From NCBI RefSeq assembly GCF_000247695.1, contig NW_004624800.1:8633364-8697363 (forward strand): DNA of 64,000 nucleotides. The letters run 5' to 3'. Shown here piece by piece: positions 36,024-46,199 of this stretch. Position numbers and translations under genes: made by a program. Origin of the DNA: Heterocephalus glaber (taxonomy: Eukaryota; Chordata; Mammalia; Rodentia; Bathyergidae). The stretch's first letter is position 1, and every line of letters starts with the position of its first letter. Below the pieces are notes generated by a model. The model was given only the letters and a program-made list of their open reading frames with translations. It was not told where the DNA came from and ran no database searches.

Positions 36024-36862
36024 ACGCAGATGAAAACAAGACTGAGATTCCACCTCACCCCAGAAAGAGTGGCTNNNNNNNNNNNNNNNNNNNNNNNNNN
36101 NNNNNNNNNNNNNNNNNNNNNNNNNNNNNNNNNNNNNNNNNNNNNNNNNNNNNNNNNNNNNNNNNNNNNNNNNNNNNNNNNNNNNNNNNNNNNNNNNNNN
36201 NNNNNNNNNNNNNNNNNNNNNNNNNNNNNNNNNNNNNNNNNNNNNNNNNNNNNNNNNNNNNNNNNNNNNNNNNNNNNNNNNNNNNNNNNNNNNNNNNNNN
36301 NNNNNNNNNNNNNNNNNNNNNNNNNNNNNNNNNNNNNNNNNNNNNNNNNNNNNNNNNNNNNNNNNNNNNNNNNNNNNNNNNNNNNNNNNNNNNNNNNNNN
36401 NNNNNNNNNNNNNNNNNNNNNNNNNNNNNNNNNNNNNNNNNNNNNNNNNNNNNNNNNNNNNNNNNNNNNNNNNNNNNNNNNNNNNNNNNNNNNNNNNNNN
36501 NNNNNNNNNNNNNNNNNNNNNNNNNNNNNNNNNNNNNNNNNNNNCTGAAAGTGTAAATAAGGATTAAAAGGATTAATAACTAATAATTGATACTTTGAAA
36601 TAGGAAAAGTCCAAAGGGGTAGGGGTGGTGGGAGGAGATGGAGAAAGGAAAGAATGGAAAGGAAAAATTATGAGAAAAGAAAAAAAAAATGGAAACAAAG
36701 TATGTAAATAGGGAAGGGTGGAGGCATAAAGGGCGCACAGGTAATGGGGAAAAAATAAGAATCAAGATACATCATGTACAGGTACAAGCACCCAAAGATA
36801 AGTGTAAATGTATTGTATACCTAAAATGTACCAGTAAAAGAATTTAAGTAAAAAAAAAAAAA
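36024..36862 (+). mobile_element. 5'-truncated young L1, partly in an assembly gap
   Basis: The left piece (AGATGAAAACAAGACTGAG and GAGATTCCACCTCACCCCAG) matches the full-length L1 at about 31190-31240. The right piece from 36545 matches the L1 3' UTR up to AAAATGTACCAGTAAAAG and a poly-A. AAAATTAAGAGTCAA flanks it at about 36009-36023 and 36861-36875. The missing middle is the N run. Confidence 0.92.
36075..36544. other. Assembly gap (470 N)
   Basis: Undetermined bases inside the L1 3' UTR. The aligned interval in the full-length L1 is 31245-31700, about 456 bp, so the gap length is plausible and the gap should hold L1 3' UTR only. The apparent open frame across it is meaningless. Confidence 0.97.
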
Positions 36863-36876
36863 AATTAAGAGTCAAT

Positions 36877-36960
36877 GGCCGGGGATTTAGCTCAGTGGTT
36901 TGGGTGCCTGACTCGCAAGAACAAGGACCTAAGTTCAAGCCCCGGTACCAAAAAAAAAAA
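36877..36960 (+). repeat. ID-like SINE at the L1 target site
   Basis: The ID body runs from GGCCGGGGATTTAGCTCAG to GCCCCGGTACC plus poly-A. It sits directly behind the L1, between the second (36861-36875) and third (36962-36975) copies of AAATTAAGAGTCA. Confidence 0.94.
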
Positions 36961-36975
36961 AAAAATTAAGAGTCA

Positions 36976-38078
36976 GAAGTGAACAAAATAAATTCAGTGG
37001 AAGAAGAATATCTGCTTCTCCAGGTTTTGTAAGCACTTTTTAAGTTTGGATTGATAAAACTATCTTAGTTGAAAAACATTCCGGGCACATTTTACAATTT
37101 AGTTTATATTCTTTGCAATGCTCTCAATCAATGCACAAGATCTTGTTATATTACATAAAATAGAAATTATAAGTATCCATTGAAGAATTATTTGGAACAT
37201 ATATAATGCTATTGTCTTTGGGGTTTAATTTTGTTTATTGTAAAGAGACGAAAATAAAGCCCTAAGGTAGAAACACAATTGTATTCTTTAATGAATAAAT
37301 TATATTAGAGAATGTGCTGGAGAAATACCAAGAAACATAAGACAGGCTGCTTATATAATAAACTCTGTCTCCAGTGAAAAGTAGCAAACTGTGCAGGCTG
37401 TAGAAAGAATAAAATATCAGTATTTTTTGTACTTTCTAATACATTTATTATTTTTCCATATTTAAAAACAATTAAATTGGGGATTTCTGGTGGCTCACCA
37501 CCGAGAAGACAATCAGCAAATGTCATAAGCCAGAGGAAAGAGTGTAGATCTTAAAGTTTGAGAGATTCTTAGAAATCACAAAGAAGAGGTGGAGAGTCAC
37601 TACTTTGAAGTTAAAATAAAGCCTATGGAAGTTGGGAAGAATACACATACTGAGGCATATCTTTTAGTAACTGAAATCTGATAAAAAATACCTAAAGAAG
37701 ACAGAAATAGACAAAGTGGTGAAGACAGAAAAGACACTGAAAGAAAAAAAATATTCACTGAGAAAACGTGAAAGAGAAGGCTCATTGATTTTGAAGTTGT
37801 GGTTTAGTTAAGGTAAATTAATACAGGTGAGATTCGGTTAGATGGTCACTGGGAAAAACAGTACTTATGCTACAAATGTAAATCGGCACACTGGTTTTTA
37901 TCAAATACCTTAAACATGGCTCCTTATGTCTCAAAGGTTTCATTTCAGGTGACCTCATCCCCCCAAAATAGGTAAAGATTTTCATAGAAGTGTTTGTTAT
38001 TCATTCTTTCATTTAATGAGAGTTATAATGTTGCCTACCAAGTGTCTGGCATTATTTCAAATACGTTAGAAATATTCT
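36976..38078. other. Intron sequence without recognised gene
   Basis: AT-rich intron. No gene or named repeat is seen. The minus-strand open frames at 37305-37526 and 37600-37785 look accidental. Confidence 0.5.
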
Positions 38079-38097
38079 TGAGGTATATATATATATA

Positions 38098-38177
38098 TTT
38101 TTTTTGGTACCGAGGAGCAAACTCAGGTCCTTGCGCATGCGCAGCAGGAGTCGAAACCACTGAGATAAATCCCTGGC
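38098..38177 (-). repeat. ID-like SINE, minus strand (left unit of a pair)
   Basis: TTTTTTTTGGTACCGAGGAG to CCACTGAGATAAATCCCTGGC is a reverse-complement ID preceded by an (AT)n run. It is more diverged than its right neighbour. Confidence 0.9.
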
Positions 38178-38184
38178 ATTTCCA

Positions 38185-38276
38185 TTTTTTTTTTTTTTTT
38201 TTGGTACCGGGGATCGAACTCGGGTCCTTGCGCTTGCGCAGCGGAAGGAAAAACCACTGAGCTAAATCCCCGGCCC
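38185..38276 (-). repeat. ID-like SINE, minus strand (right unit of a pair)
   Basis: Poly-T, then GGTACCGGGGATCGAACTCG to GAGCTAAATCCCCGGCCCC: one of the best-preserved ID bodies in the window. Flanks TGAGGTATAT (38079-38088) and TGAGGTACAT (38278-38287) enclose both units together. Confidence 0.95.
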
Positions 38277-38299
38277 CTGAGGTACATTCTTGTAAATAC

Positions 38300-38465
38300 T
38301 ATCTGAGGTTGGTCCTAATACTGTGCCATCATCACAGACAGAACTCAGAAATGGAGAGAGACAGAGTTGGTCCAGGTCAACACAAGTGAACGGCAGAGCG
38401 AGTTCACAATCAGAAGGTCTGCTTATGGAGTCCTCGTTCCAAGCACGGTCCTCTGCTCAGTCACA
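38300..38465 (+). repeat. MIR-like fragment
   Basis: AACTCAGAAATGGAGAGAG, GTTGGTCCAGGTCAACACAAG and GAACGGCAGAGCGAG, followed by a GTCTGCTTATGGAGTCC segment, follow the 3' half of MIR/MIR3-type elements. Diverged. Confidence 0.5.
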
Positions 38466-39224
38466 TTCCCACTTTCAAGGACATTGATTCAGCAGACTTA
38501 CTTTTAATAGCTGGAAAGAGATTTTTCTAGAGACAAGATAAAAAACATCTTTATCCCTGCTCTCTGCCTACTTGAGAAATAGGCAAGTTAAGGGAAAGCA
38601 AAGTCCTGAGCACACAAACGTCCCTATGAGGGTAAAATGGTGCCTAATTTTCGTGGCAAATATATGACTGAGCTCTTTGCTCACCCCAACAGTCACGGAG
38701 GCGCTCCCTATTGTAGTGAGAATATATAGTTAGTGTTTTATCTGTGACCACCAAAGCTTTGGACAAGATGTGTATAGTCATGGAGCAGGAAGTAGAGCTG
38801 AGAAGTTGTCTAATCTACATTATCGCATTGTTAAACCAGATCGTCCCATCCTGTGTCCACAGTGACTTCCTTCTGACTTAGAAGCTAAAAATACGAAAAC
38901 GTACAGCTTTAATTATTCAAGTTGACTACCTTCATTTAAAAATTAACCCTTTTATTGTTTTCATTCTCAAATAATGTAGCTTGGCTAGTCTGTGTTAGTA
39001 GCAGGAAAAGGAATACAATATTTGGATAAACATATAACTTCTTCTGTGGTGTGAACCTTTTACCATTGCTCATATTTTTTTTTTTTTTTTTAGTAAGAGC
39101 AGCTGGACTTGGTTTGAACAAATACTGCTATCAGTTATAGTGTGGCTGACAGTCACAGAACCTTCCTGACCCAGGGAGCAATATTATGAAAGACAAGGTT
39201 AAGCCAGTAAATATCCCTTCTAGG
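38466..39224. other. Intron sequence without recognised gene
   Basis: No gene is visible. A run of 17 T at 39075-39091 could be the tail of an unrecognised minus-strand retroposon ending about 39150, but no known body follows it. Confidence 0.45.
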
Positions 39225-39672
39225 CACCCATTCACCCATCTTCCTTCCTAGCTCCTCCCTCACCTCTCCAGCCCCATCATCTTACCCCTTCTCCCCTTGT
39301 CTCCCTTCACCCTTCCTCCTCTATCCTTTTCCTTCTATCCTTTTTCTTCTTTCTTCTTTCCTTCTTTCCTTTCTTCCTCCCCTCCTTTCTTCCCTCCATT
39401 CATCCCTCCGTTTCCCCACTATAATAGCCAACTTCTACTTTTCAAGACTAAACTATCAGTTTCACACAGTCCTACCCTATTACCAAGGATCTTTTCAGCC
39501 CTTTATGCATATAGTGAGTATTTCTCCAGGTTCCATTAATTGGAGGTTTTTAAATTGGAAGAGGGGATTAGAAGAAGAATCAAGCTGTATTATGTGCACG
39601 TACCCACTGCTCATGATGATTATAAATTGCATACACTGAAAATGTATACAGTAATAATAAAAATACAATTTC
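39225..39672 (+). mobile_element. L1 3' end with inverted 5' part
   Basis: The right piece (39541-39672; GAATCAAGCTGTATTATGTGC to GAAAATGTATACAGTAATAA) is the direct L1 3' terminus. The left piece is pyrimidine-rich, and its end (ACTTCTACTTTTCA, then ATCAGTTTCACACAG at 39458-39472) matches the reverse complement of L1 3' UTR sequence upstream of its purine tract. This order, inverted then direct, is the signature of a 5'-inverted (twin-primed) L1 insertion. Confidence 0.7.
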
Positions 39673-39847
39673 AGGAATGAGAGCTATGGAAGCAGTCAAT
39701 TTGCCACAATCTGCTTTGAAACTCACCAGCCATACATTTTTTTCTTTCTGATGCTGATAATTGGCTCAGATTTTTCTTGTCCTCTCCTGAAAATCTGAAA
39801 CACTATGATTCTTTCTTTCACTTTTTTAAGAGGGACCAAAGAAAGTC

Positions 39848-39852
<5 letters not shown>

Positions 39853-39885
<33 letters not shown>
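39853..39885. repeat. (AC)n microsatellite
   Basis: About sixteen AC units followed by CACACCACACCAC. Confidence 0.95.
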
Positions 39886-40299
39886 ACACCACACTAGCTG
39901 AGTCCTCTCTGCTCATTAATCGCAAATCTCTACCTCTGATTCTTACAGGACTTTTGTGTTTCCTATGGATCTAAAAGAACTGTTTTAGCAATTTCAGGTG
40001 GCCCAGGAATTACCAAAGATATGTGGAAAAATTCCGGCCCCAGGAGGCGTGGTGATTAGGAGGGGACTCATAGGGATGTGCAATAATGAAAGGGTGGATT
40101 CCTGCACCTTGAGTTCCAAGGAAGGTGGTTATGGGGACTGGTCTGGGGGAAAGGAGAACATCGCTGAGACTGTGGCTTCCTGTGACTCTGACCCTTTAGG
40201 AATACTATAAAGTGAGTATTGGTATTTCTCACTAAAGTTCTTTCTAAAACTATGTATTTTGCAGTTGTAGATAATATTTATGGGAATCTTCCAGTAATT

Positions 40300-40484
40300 T
40301 TTTGGTAGGGCTGGGTATTGAACCAAGGATCCTCACACTGAGCTTCCTCCTAGCCTTTTTTATTCTGAGTCAGGGTCGTACTAAGTTACTAAATTGCCCA
40401 GGATGGGCTCAAACTTACAATCTTTCTTCCTCACCTTCCCAGAGTGCTGGGATTACAGGGATGCACCACCATGCCCAGCTAGAT
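40300..40484 (-). repeat. B1-dID/B4-type composite SINE, minus strand
   Basis: TTTTTTGGTAGGGCTGGG and TATTGAACCAAGGATCC form the ID half. CTGAGTCAGGGTCGTACTAAG, GCCCAGGATGGGCTCAAAC and GAGTGCTGGGATTACAGGG form the antisense B1 half. It is the clearest composite copy here. The plus-strand open frame at 40302-40493 is SINE sequence, not a gene. Confidence 0.93.
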
Positions 40485-42380
40485 TTCCTGTAAATTTTAT
40501 GTTCCCATGTGCTGTATGAGAGATTAATGCAGAGCTAATTATTTTTCTGTTTATTTATATCTATTTCAATACAATAAAGGATTTGATATTGCTAACATAT
40601 CACACTTTGAATATTCATATAATTTTTGTAACTTCTGCCTTATTCTATTTTTCTGCTCAGAAAGAAAATGTGCATTTATCTCTCCTTCCTAGTAGATTAA
40701 ATGGCCCTGGGGGTTAAGGACTATCTCTGACTCATCTTGATGTCCTTCCACTTCCAACCACCAAGTCTAGCCAGAATCTTCCATTAATATGTGTGAAATA
40801 AAATTATTTAGGAACTCAAGGACACAGCAAATTTTCCTGTATAAACAAGTATGGCAAATAAACCTGAAGTAAAAGCTTTGTTGTCCTAGCAAATAAATAA
40901 TCAGCCTCTAAAGGTAGGGTTAGTAAATTTTGGCTTTTTGTGACTGAAAACATAAACAATCTTATGATCACTATGACTGTTTTACAGAAGGGAGGCAGCT
41001 TGCTTCCTATGGGTCCCTTCATACCTAGCTTCTCTAGACACTCTTCTTCTAAAACTTGCCTGCTCATATGTGATTGGAAGATGCAGCTGGATGGTTTAGG
41101 CTACTCTATGGATTTATCTGAGGTAAAGCTTAACAAACCTGAGGTTCAAAGGCAGACTTTTTAATCTGTAAAATGAAAAATTAAGTGTTTCAAATTGTAG
41201 CCTGAAATAATTAAATTTTCTCACCACATATTTCTCATTCTAGGAATGAAGCACCTTTGAAATCAAAGGGATCTCAACAGGGAGACGGAGTAACAGGATG
41301 GAGGCATTCAAAAAGCTTTAAATTGCATTCCAGTATTATTTGAAAATATGCAGCTCACATAAAACTATACCAGGGCTTTCCTTGCAGCATACATTTTAAC
41401 ATCCGTCTAAATATTGTATCTTGCGTGCAGGGACACTATTTCGAAATAATTCACTGCCACTTTTACAATTCCTTTAATATTTCATGATTATATCTTTAAA
41501 ATTATATTTCCAGGAAGTATAATTTACCATGGTTCTTCTAGACTAATGCCCTGGTGGAACAGTTCTTCTTGTCGGCACAGATCACCTGCTGTCACTTAGT
41601 TTTTTCATTAATTTAAATTCAAATTTATTGAGGGTTAATGATGTGCCACAGATTCAAAAAGGAAAATGCACCATTGCTGTCATCTATTGGCACAAAAGTT
41701 AAGACTATGCAAACCAGAGATGATGCAGAGTAAAGGCCTCTTTCTTGATTTCTAAGTCCTCCCTCCAGCAGTCCACTCCAGGTTCTTACAGCTATACTTT
41801 CCCTTTGATCTGCGTTTCCACCCTAGTCACATTCCACCTGGTCACTGAACGGCAGCAGCCCTCTTCCCCAGAGGTATATTGTCCAGCTGTTTCTCAAACA
41901 GTGGTCTCTAGTACTGTGTCCACACTCTGGGACACCTGGGAGGTTTGGCTTATTCTTTCTCCTTCCTACAGGATCAAGGCTATCATTGCCTCAAATTCAA
42001 TGACTTGTCACAGAAACTGACACACAGTAAAGATCAGTTAAGTGGACAAATGAAGGGCTAGTCTGAGCCTCACAAATTTCCTAGTTCTCCCCTTTTTCTC
42101 ATTACTGTTAGGTTTCAATATCCACATTCATGCCACTTTGAGTGTCATACCCTCCTGAATTATAATAATATCTATTTTGCCTCTTCCTCCCAAGCCCTGG
42201 AAATGGACTACATGAGTGGCCTTTAGATGTTTTCAATTATGACTTAAATATTTTTGCCCCAAGTGTCTTGGTTTTCTCAATACAGATAATCTTCCTTGAT
42301 GTCTTCTAGAAGTATAACTTTTAATTTTCCTACTCCAGCCCTCTTCCTCAGCCCATTTTTGTCACTTCCCAGTACCCGCT
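40485..42380. other. Intron sequence without recognised gene
   Basis: No supported gene or repeat. The open frames at 40816-41164 and 41745-42020 have no recognisable domains. Confidence 0.5.
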
Positions 42381-42389
42381 ACTGTCCTG

Positions 42390-42785
42390 GGTTCTTGACA
42401 GGTGACCTTATGTTAAGAAGAATATTCTAGAGGGCTAATATAATCAAAGAGAGTTTTCTTAAGTTTCTAGAAGAAGTAGAAGTCATAGAAGCCCAATACA
42501 TGGGAAGGATGTGAGGTGAGAGAGGTTCTCCATTGCTGAAGAAACAGAAACCTGTAGCTACAAGGAACTAATCTATCAACAATCTGGATGGACTCAAAGC
42601 AGTCTCCCCAGGTCCCCCAGATAACTCAGTCTAGCCAACACATTTGTGAACATGAAGCAGAAAAAGCCATCCAGTCCACCTGGACTTCGGACCTACAGAA
42701 CTTTGAACTGATAAACAGGTGATGTTTGAAGCTATTAAGTGTGTGGTAATTTGTTATGTAGCGATGATAAAGGAATACCACACAT
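42390..42785 (+). repeat. MLT1-like LTR (MaLR)
   Basis: GGTGACCTTATGTTAAGAAG, GGCTAATATAATCAAAGAG, GGACTTCGGACCTACAGAAC and the terminal GAAGCTATTAAGTGTGTGG, TAATTTGTTATGTAGCGATG follow the order of MLT1 LTRs, which end in TTTGTGGTAATTTGTTA-type sequence. It is old and has no coding capacity. Confidence 0.8.
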
Positions 42786-43481
42786 CAAACTCAACTTATC
42801 TAAACTCATTATCTTTCCTGCAGATGTGATCATCATCAGCTTTCTCTGCATGTGAACGATAGCACCAACCTCTCAGGGTGCTTATTGAGATTCACACCTG
42901 CACTTCCACCCCACATCTATCAAGTTGCCAACACACATGGAATCGATGCATCTGCACCTCACTTCCCCACAATTCAATTAGGATCCTCCATATCTGCTTT
43001 TAGGATAAAGAAGTAGTTTTCCAATTTGTATCACCCTCTTCAATCTATATTACATAGTCAATGCAGATTCCCATAGTTACTTTAATTATGTCAGTTTCTT
43101 GTCTGGAAAAAACGACATAATCAAATGGGTGTGGGACCTCAGTTCTTTATTATTATACCACTGCCCTACCACATTTCTGGATCCAACCAACTTTTTAGTC
43201 AAATTGAATAGTGCATCTTTCACTTATTATCCTCTTGCACTACTTTCTTAAAAATGAAAACCTTCTACTTCGGAATCAATAAATCTCTGGAAAAAATGTA
43301 GTATTTCCAGGAAAAATGCATGATCTAACTTTATACATTTATTTTCAGTGTGAAATGTCCTTTAGAAACATTTGCTCAATGGGCAAGTAAACAGCTTCTC
43401 CCTGTTCCTCTGGAATGTGGAAATTTTCCTAAACTCACTCATTCCTGGGACTCCTCATTAATACGTCTCACACCTCACTTT

Positions 43482-43783
43482 TATTTTTATTCATTAAGTT
43501 TATTGGTACATTTTAGGTGTACAATATGATGACATTCATCATTGGGAATTTGTACCTTTACAGGATATATCTTGGTTCTTATTTTTTCCTGCATTCCCCT
43601 GCCCTCCCTTCAACCCCTCTACCTCTCCTTGTTTACAAAGACTTTGTTTCCATTTTTTCCTTTTCTCATATTTTTTCTTTTTCCTTCTTTTTTTTCCCCT
43701 TCCCCTCCCAGTTCCCTTCCCCTTTAGACCTTTTCTTCTTCAGGATGGCTGAGTGGTCTAAGGCGCTAGACTCAAGCACTGGT
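43482..43783 (-). mobile_element. Chimeric L1 3' end / tRNA-Leu insertion
   Basis: From left to right: T-rich tail, the reverse complement of the L1 3' terminus (TTTATTGGTACATTTTAGG at about 43498), the pyrimidine version of its purine tract, then a tRNA-derived segment on the plus strand (43739-43783). TCACACCTCACTTT (43468-43481) and TCACACCTGACTTT (43784-43797) agree at 13 of 14 bases and enclose both parts, so both arrived in one retrotransposition event. Confidence 0.88.
43739..43783 (+). pseudogene. 5' part of spliced tRNA-Leu(CAA), retroposed
   Basis: TCAGGATGGCTGAGTGGTC, then TAAGGCGCTAGACTCAAGC match the 5' end, D arm and anticodon arm of vertebrate tRNA-Leu(CAA), with anticodon CAA in the loop. 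Genomic tRNA-Leu(CAA) genes usually have an intron one base after the anticodon. Here the 3' strand of the anticodon stem (ACTGG) follows directly, so the source was spliced RNA. The copy stops at about tRNA position 45 and lacks T arm and acceptor 3' strand; it is not functional. Confidence 0.87.
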
Positions 43784-43797
43784 TCACACCTGACTTT

Positions 43798-44814
43798 CAA
43801 CATAATGTAATCTCTATGCTTGGCATCTCACTTGCTTCCTTTAAAATTCAGTCTAGGCTGTTCTTTGTATCCTCCAACAAACCCTACAAAAAGTTTTATA
43901 TACTAGAGTTTGTTTAGTGATTTTAAAACAAATTAATGTTGTTAGGCACTTGAAATTCTATGTGGGAACTCTGCTTGCATTTCATGATAGTACATCAGCT
44001 ACTGCTCATTAAATAAACTGGAGAGCTCTAATTTGGAGCAGTTGATGAGTCATCTTTTAGTTATGTCTGTGCCTGGGGACATATTGTGTGGCCAGTTAGC
44101 AACTCTACCAACCTACATGTGCGAGGAATTTCAGAAATCCATATCCTCATCTTCCCTTGTGGCTAAGGCAGAGGCATGTGGCTTAAATTCTATCCAACAC
44201 ACAGAAGCATTCAAGAGTTTGGTCCTAAAGAGAAAATTGGGAAGCAGTTGCTGTATAAGACTGATGTTCTGACAGTAGTGATGCCAGGGCAGCTGGTCCC
44301 CTTAAGGCACATGGAAAAGGGATCCTGGCATGTAGCACGTGAGTCAGCTAGCCTCTGTGATGATGACACAGTAGTGCTGGATTCACCGAAGAGCCCTGGA
44401 GAGGTGACTGCTATTCCTGTGGGTAGCATTTTAAATCCAAGTCCAGCTTTCCAGAACGTTGGGCAATTTCCTTCTATCCTTTAGCAAGCCCTTTCTGTTG
44501 GAAATACTGGAATGGCTACTATTGATTACAACTGGAACCCTGAGTAATAGGTGCTTAAGAGAGGAAAATAGATATGTACCATAATAATTCCCATATCCAT
44601 GAGATAATTCCAATTGCATTCTCTACTATTCAGAATTCTAATTGGCTCCATATTCATAAATGTAGTGTATTATGATGATAATATTATATGTTGCCATTCA
44701 ACATTAGTTTTTTTTTTTAATTTAACAGATTTTTCTTGAGTCCCATAATCACAGCTACATAGCAATTATGATTGTCAGGAATCAAAGTAAATTGTATATG
44801 TATATTAACTAACT
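43798..44814. other. Intron sequence, possibly old repeat
   Basis: 44030-44560 is less AT-rich and includes open frames (44033-44272, 44176-44484) without known domains. CTATTGATTACAACTGGAACC and the general look suggest a decayed LTR or DNA element, but I cannot name it. Confidence 0.4.
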
Positions 44815-44998
44815 CAATCCTGCAAATATCTCTGTGTGTTGGGGCTTATTAAAATGATCTCTCTTTTACAACTGAGGAAAGATAGGACCATAAATTTTAA
44901 GTAATTTTCACAAAAATTCACAACTAGTTTAGCAGCTGGGGAAGGTCCAGATTTATGCAGTCAGACTGCATTCTTATGCTCTTAACTGCCACAGTCAT
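44815..44998 (+). repeat. MIR/L2-like fragment
   Basis: CAATCCTGCAAATATCTCTGTG, TTTTACAACTGAGGAAAG and AAGTAATTTTCACAAAAATTC follow the conserved part of MIR3/L2-type elements (tail of TTTTACAGATGAGGAAACTGAGG). Confidence 0.65.
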
Positions 44999-45166
44999 TT
45001 TGTGCAAAAGAGTCAGCTGTATTTCATATTACTCTTGCACATTTGCATGAAATCTAGTCATATTATTTTTACTCATTGTCTTCTGCTTTTGTCTTTGAGA
45101 ATCAGTAATCTTAATGGTGTTCAGATTCTTTGGAAATTTGCTGATTTTAATGTGCATGTACTCATG

Positions 45167-45212
45167 TGTAATATGATGCACTAATTTGGTGTAATATGAT
45201 ACACTAATTTGG
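45167..45212. repeat. 23-bp tandem duplication
   Basis: TGTAATATGATGCACTAATT is followed 23 bp later by TGTAATATGATACACTAATT; each copy ends TGG. The two units differ at one base. Confidence 0.93.
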
Positions 45213-45519
45213 AAGATACTGAATAAATTCAAATTTATGAGCCAGCCTCACATGATGTCAAAACATCCACTGCTACCTTCTTGACAACTTCTATCTCATG
45301 TTGAAACTCCATTTGTCTTTCATAATTCTGTATTTTTGCACTGCTAATTTCTCTGACCAAAGAGTCTTTTTTCATCTTGTGTCCATCAATGGTTCCAAGT
45401 AAATTCCAGTGTTTTCTTAAAAATAAAACTGTCCACTCTTTTCCAGTGCAATCAAAGTCATGTAGAGCAAAAAGAATATTTGTCTAGTGGTCATTTCACT
45501 TACTCCATGGTCTTGTCAA

Positions 45520-45690
45520 AGTTCATTACATGTATCATCTCATGTAGTCAAGTGAAATAATGAGCATTATTATTTCCATTTTACAGATGAGATCATTGCA
45601 GTTCAGCAAAATTATTTAACTTACAAGGTTATTCTGTGTTAAAGTGGACAAGCTTTGTCTCTAATCTAAGAAGTCATACTCTACCCTCTA
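45520..45690 (+). repeat. MIR/L2-like fragment
   Basis: TGTATCATCTCATGTAGTC, ATTATTTCCATTTTACAGATG and TATTTAACTTACAAGG follow the MIR3/L2 consensus order (ATCCCCATTTTACAGATGAGG). Confidence 0.75.
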
Positions 45691-45703
45691 AACACCTACA
45701 TTA

Positions 45704-45794
45704 TTTATTTATTTATTTTGGTACTGGAGATCGAACTCAGGTCCTTGCACTTGTGGGGAAGGCAGTGGAACCACTGAGCTAAATCCCCGACCCT
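45704..45794 (-). repeat. ID-like SINE, minus strand, with TSD
   Basis: A (TTTA)n tail, then TTTTGGTACTGGAGATCG to GAGCTAAATCCCCGACCC. The flanks AACACCTACATTAT (from 45691) and AATCACCTATATTAT (from 45795) are a diverged target-site duplication. Confidence 0.94.
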
Positions 45795-46199
45795 AATCAC
45801 CTATATTATGATAACATGTCTTAAGTTTAGAACTGTATTTTTGAAGTTACATCTTTTTCATCTTCATATTCTGAGTTTCTACTACAATCTCCTGTCCCAA
45901 TTAATACACAGGGATTTATTATGTGAAACTATGAATGCATAAACCAGAGTGAAAGCTATAACTCATTTTCTCTCTCAAACTAGATTCTATGGTTTTCCTT
46001 TCATATTTTAAGGACATTTTGGGTTAGAAACGAGAATAAACCCAATGAGTAATTTAAAATTAGAGAAATATCAGCACCCCGTCCAACTTAGGAGTAGGCA
46101 ATAGCTTTCATTTTTAGTAAAGCATTACTTTCTCTTCTTTATGTTTTGTTACATGTGTACACATTCATAAATAGTAAACTGTTTACATGTTGAACTTTT

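Noticed and set aside
36030..36548. A 172-codon open frame across the N run
   Set aside because: Most of it is undetermined bases; the flanks are L1 3' UTR.
39075..39150. A run of 17 T as the tail of another SINE
   Set aside because: The sequence after it does not match ID, B1 or L1, so the source cannot be named.
3016..45794. Evenly built short repeats resembling a dispersed CRISPR-like or tRNA gene set
   Set aside because: They are ID SINEs: dispersed, in both orientations, with A tails and target-site duplications. Their tRNA-like boxes are promoter remnants, not tRNA genes.
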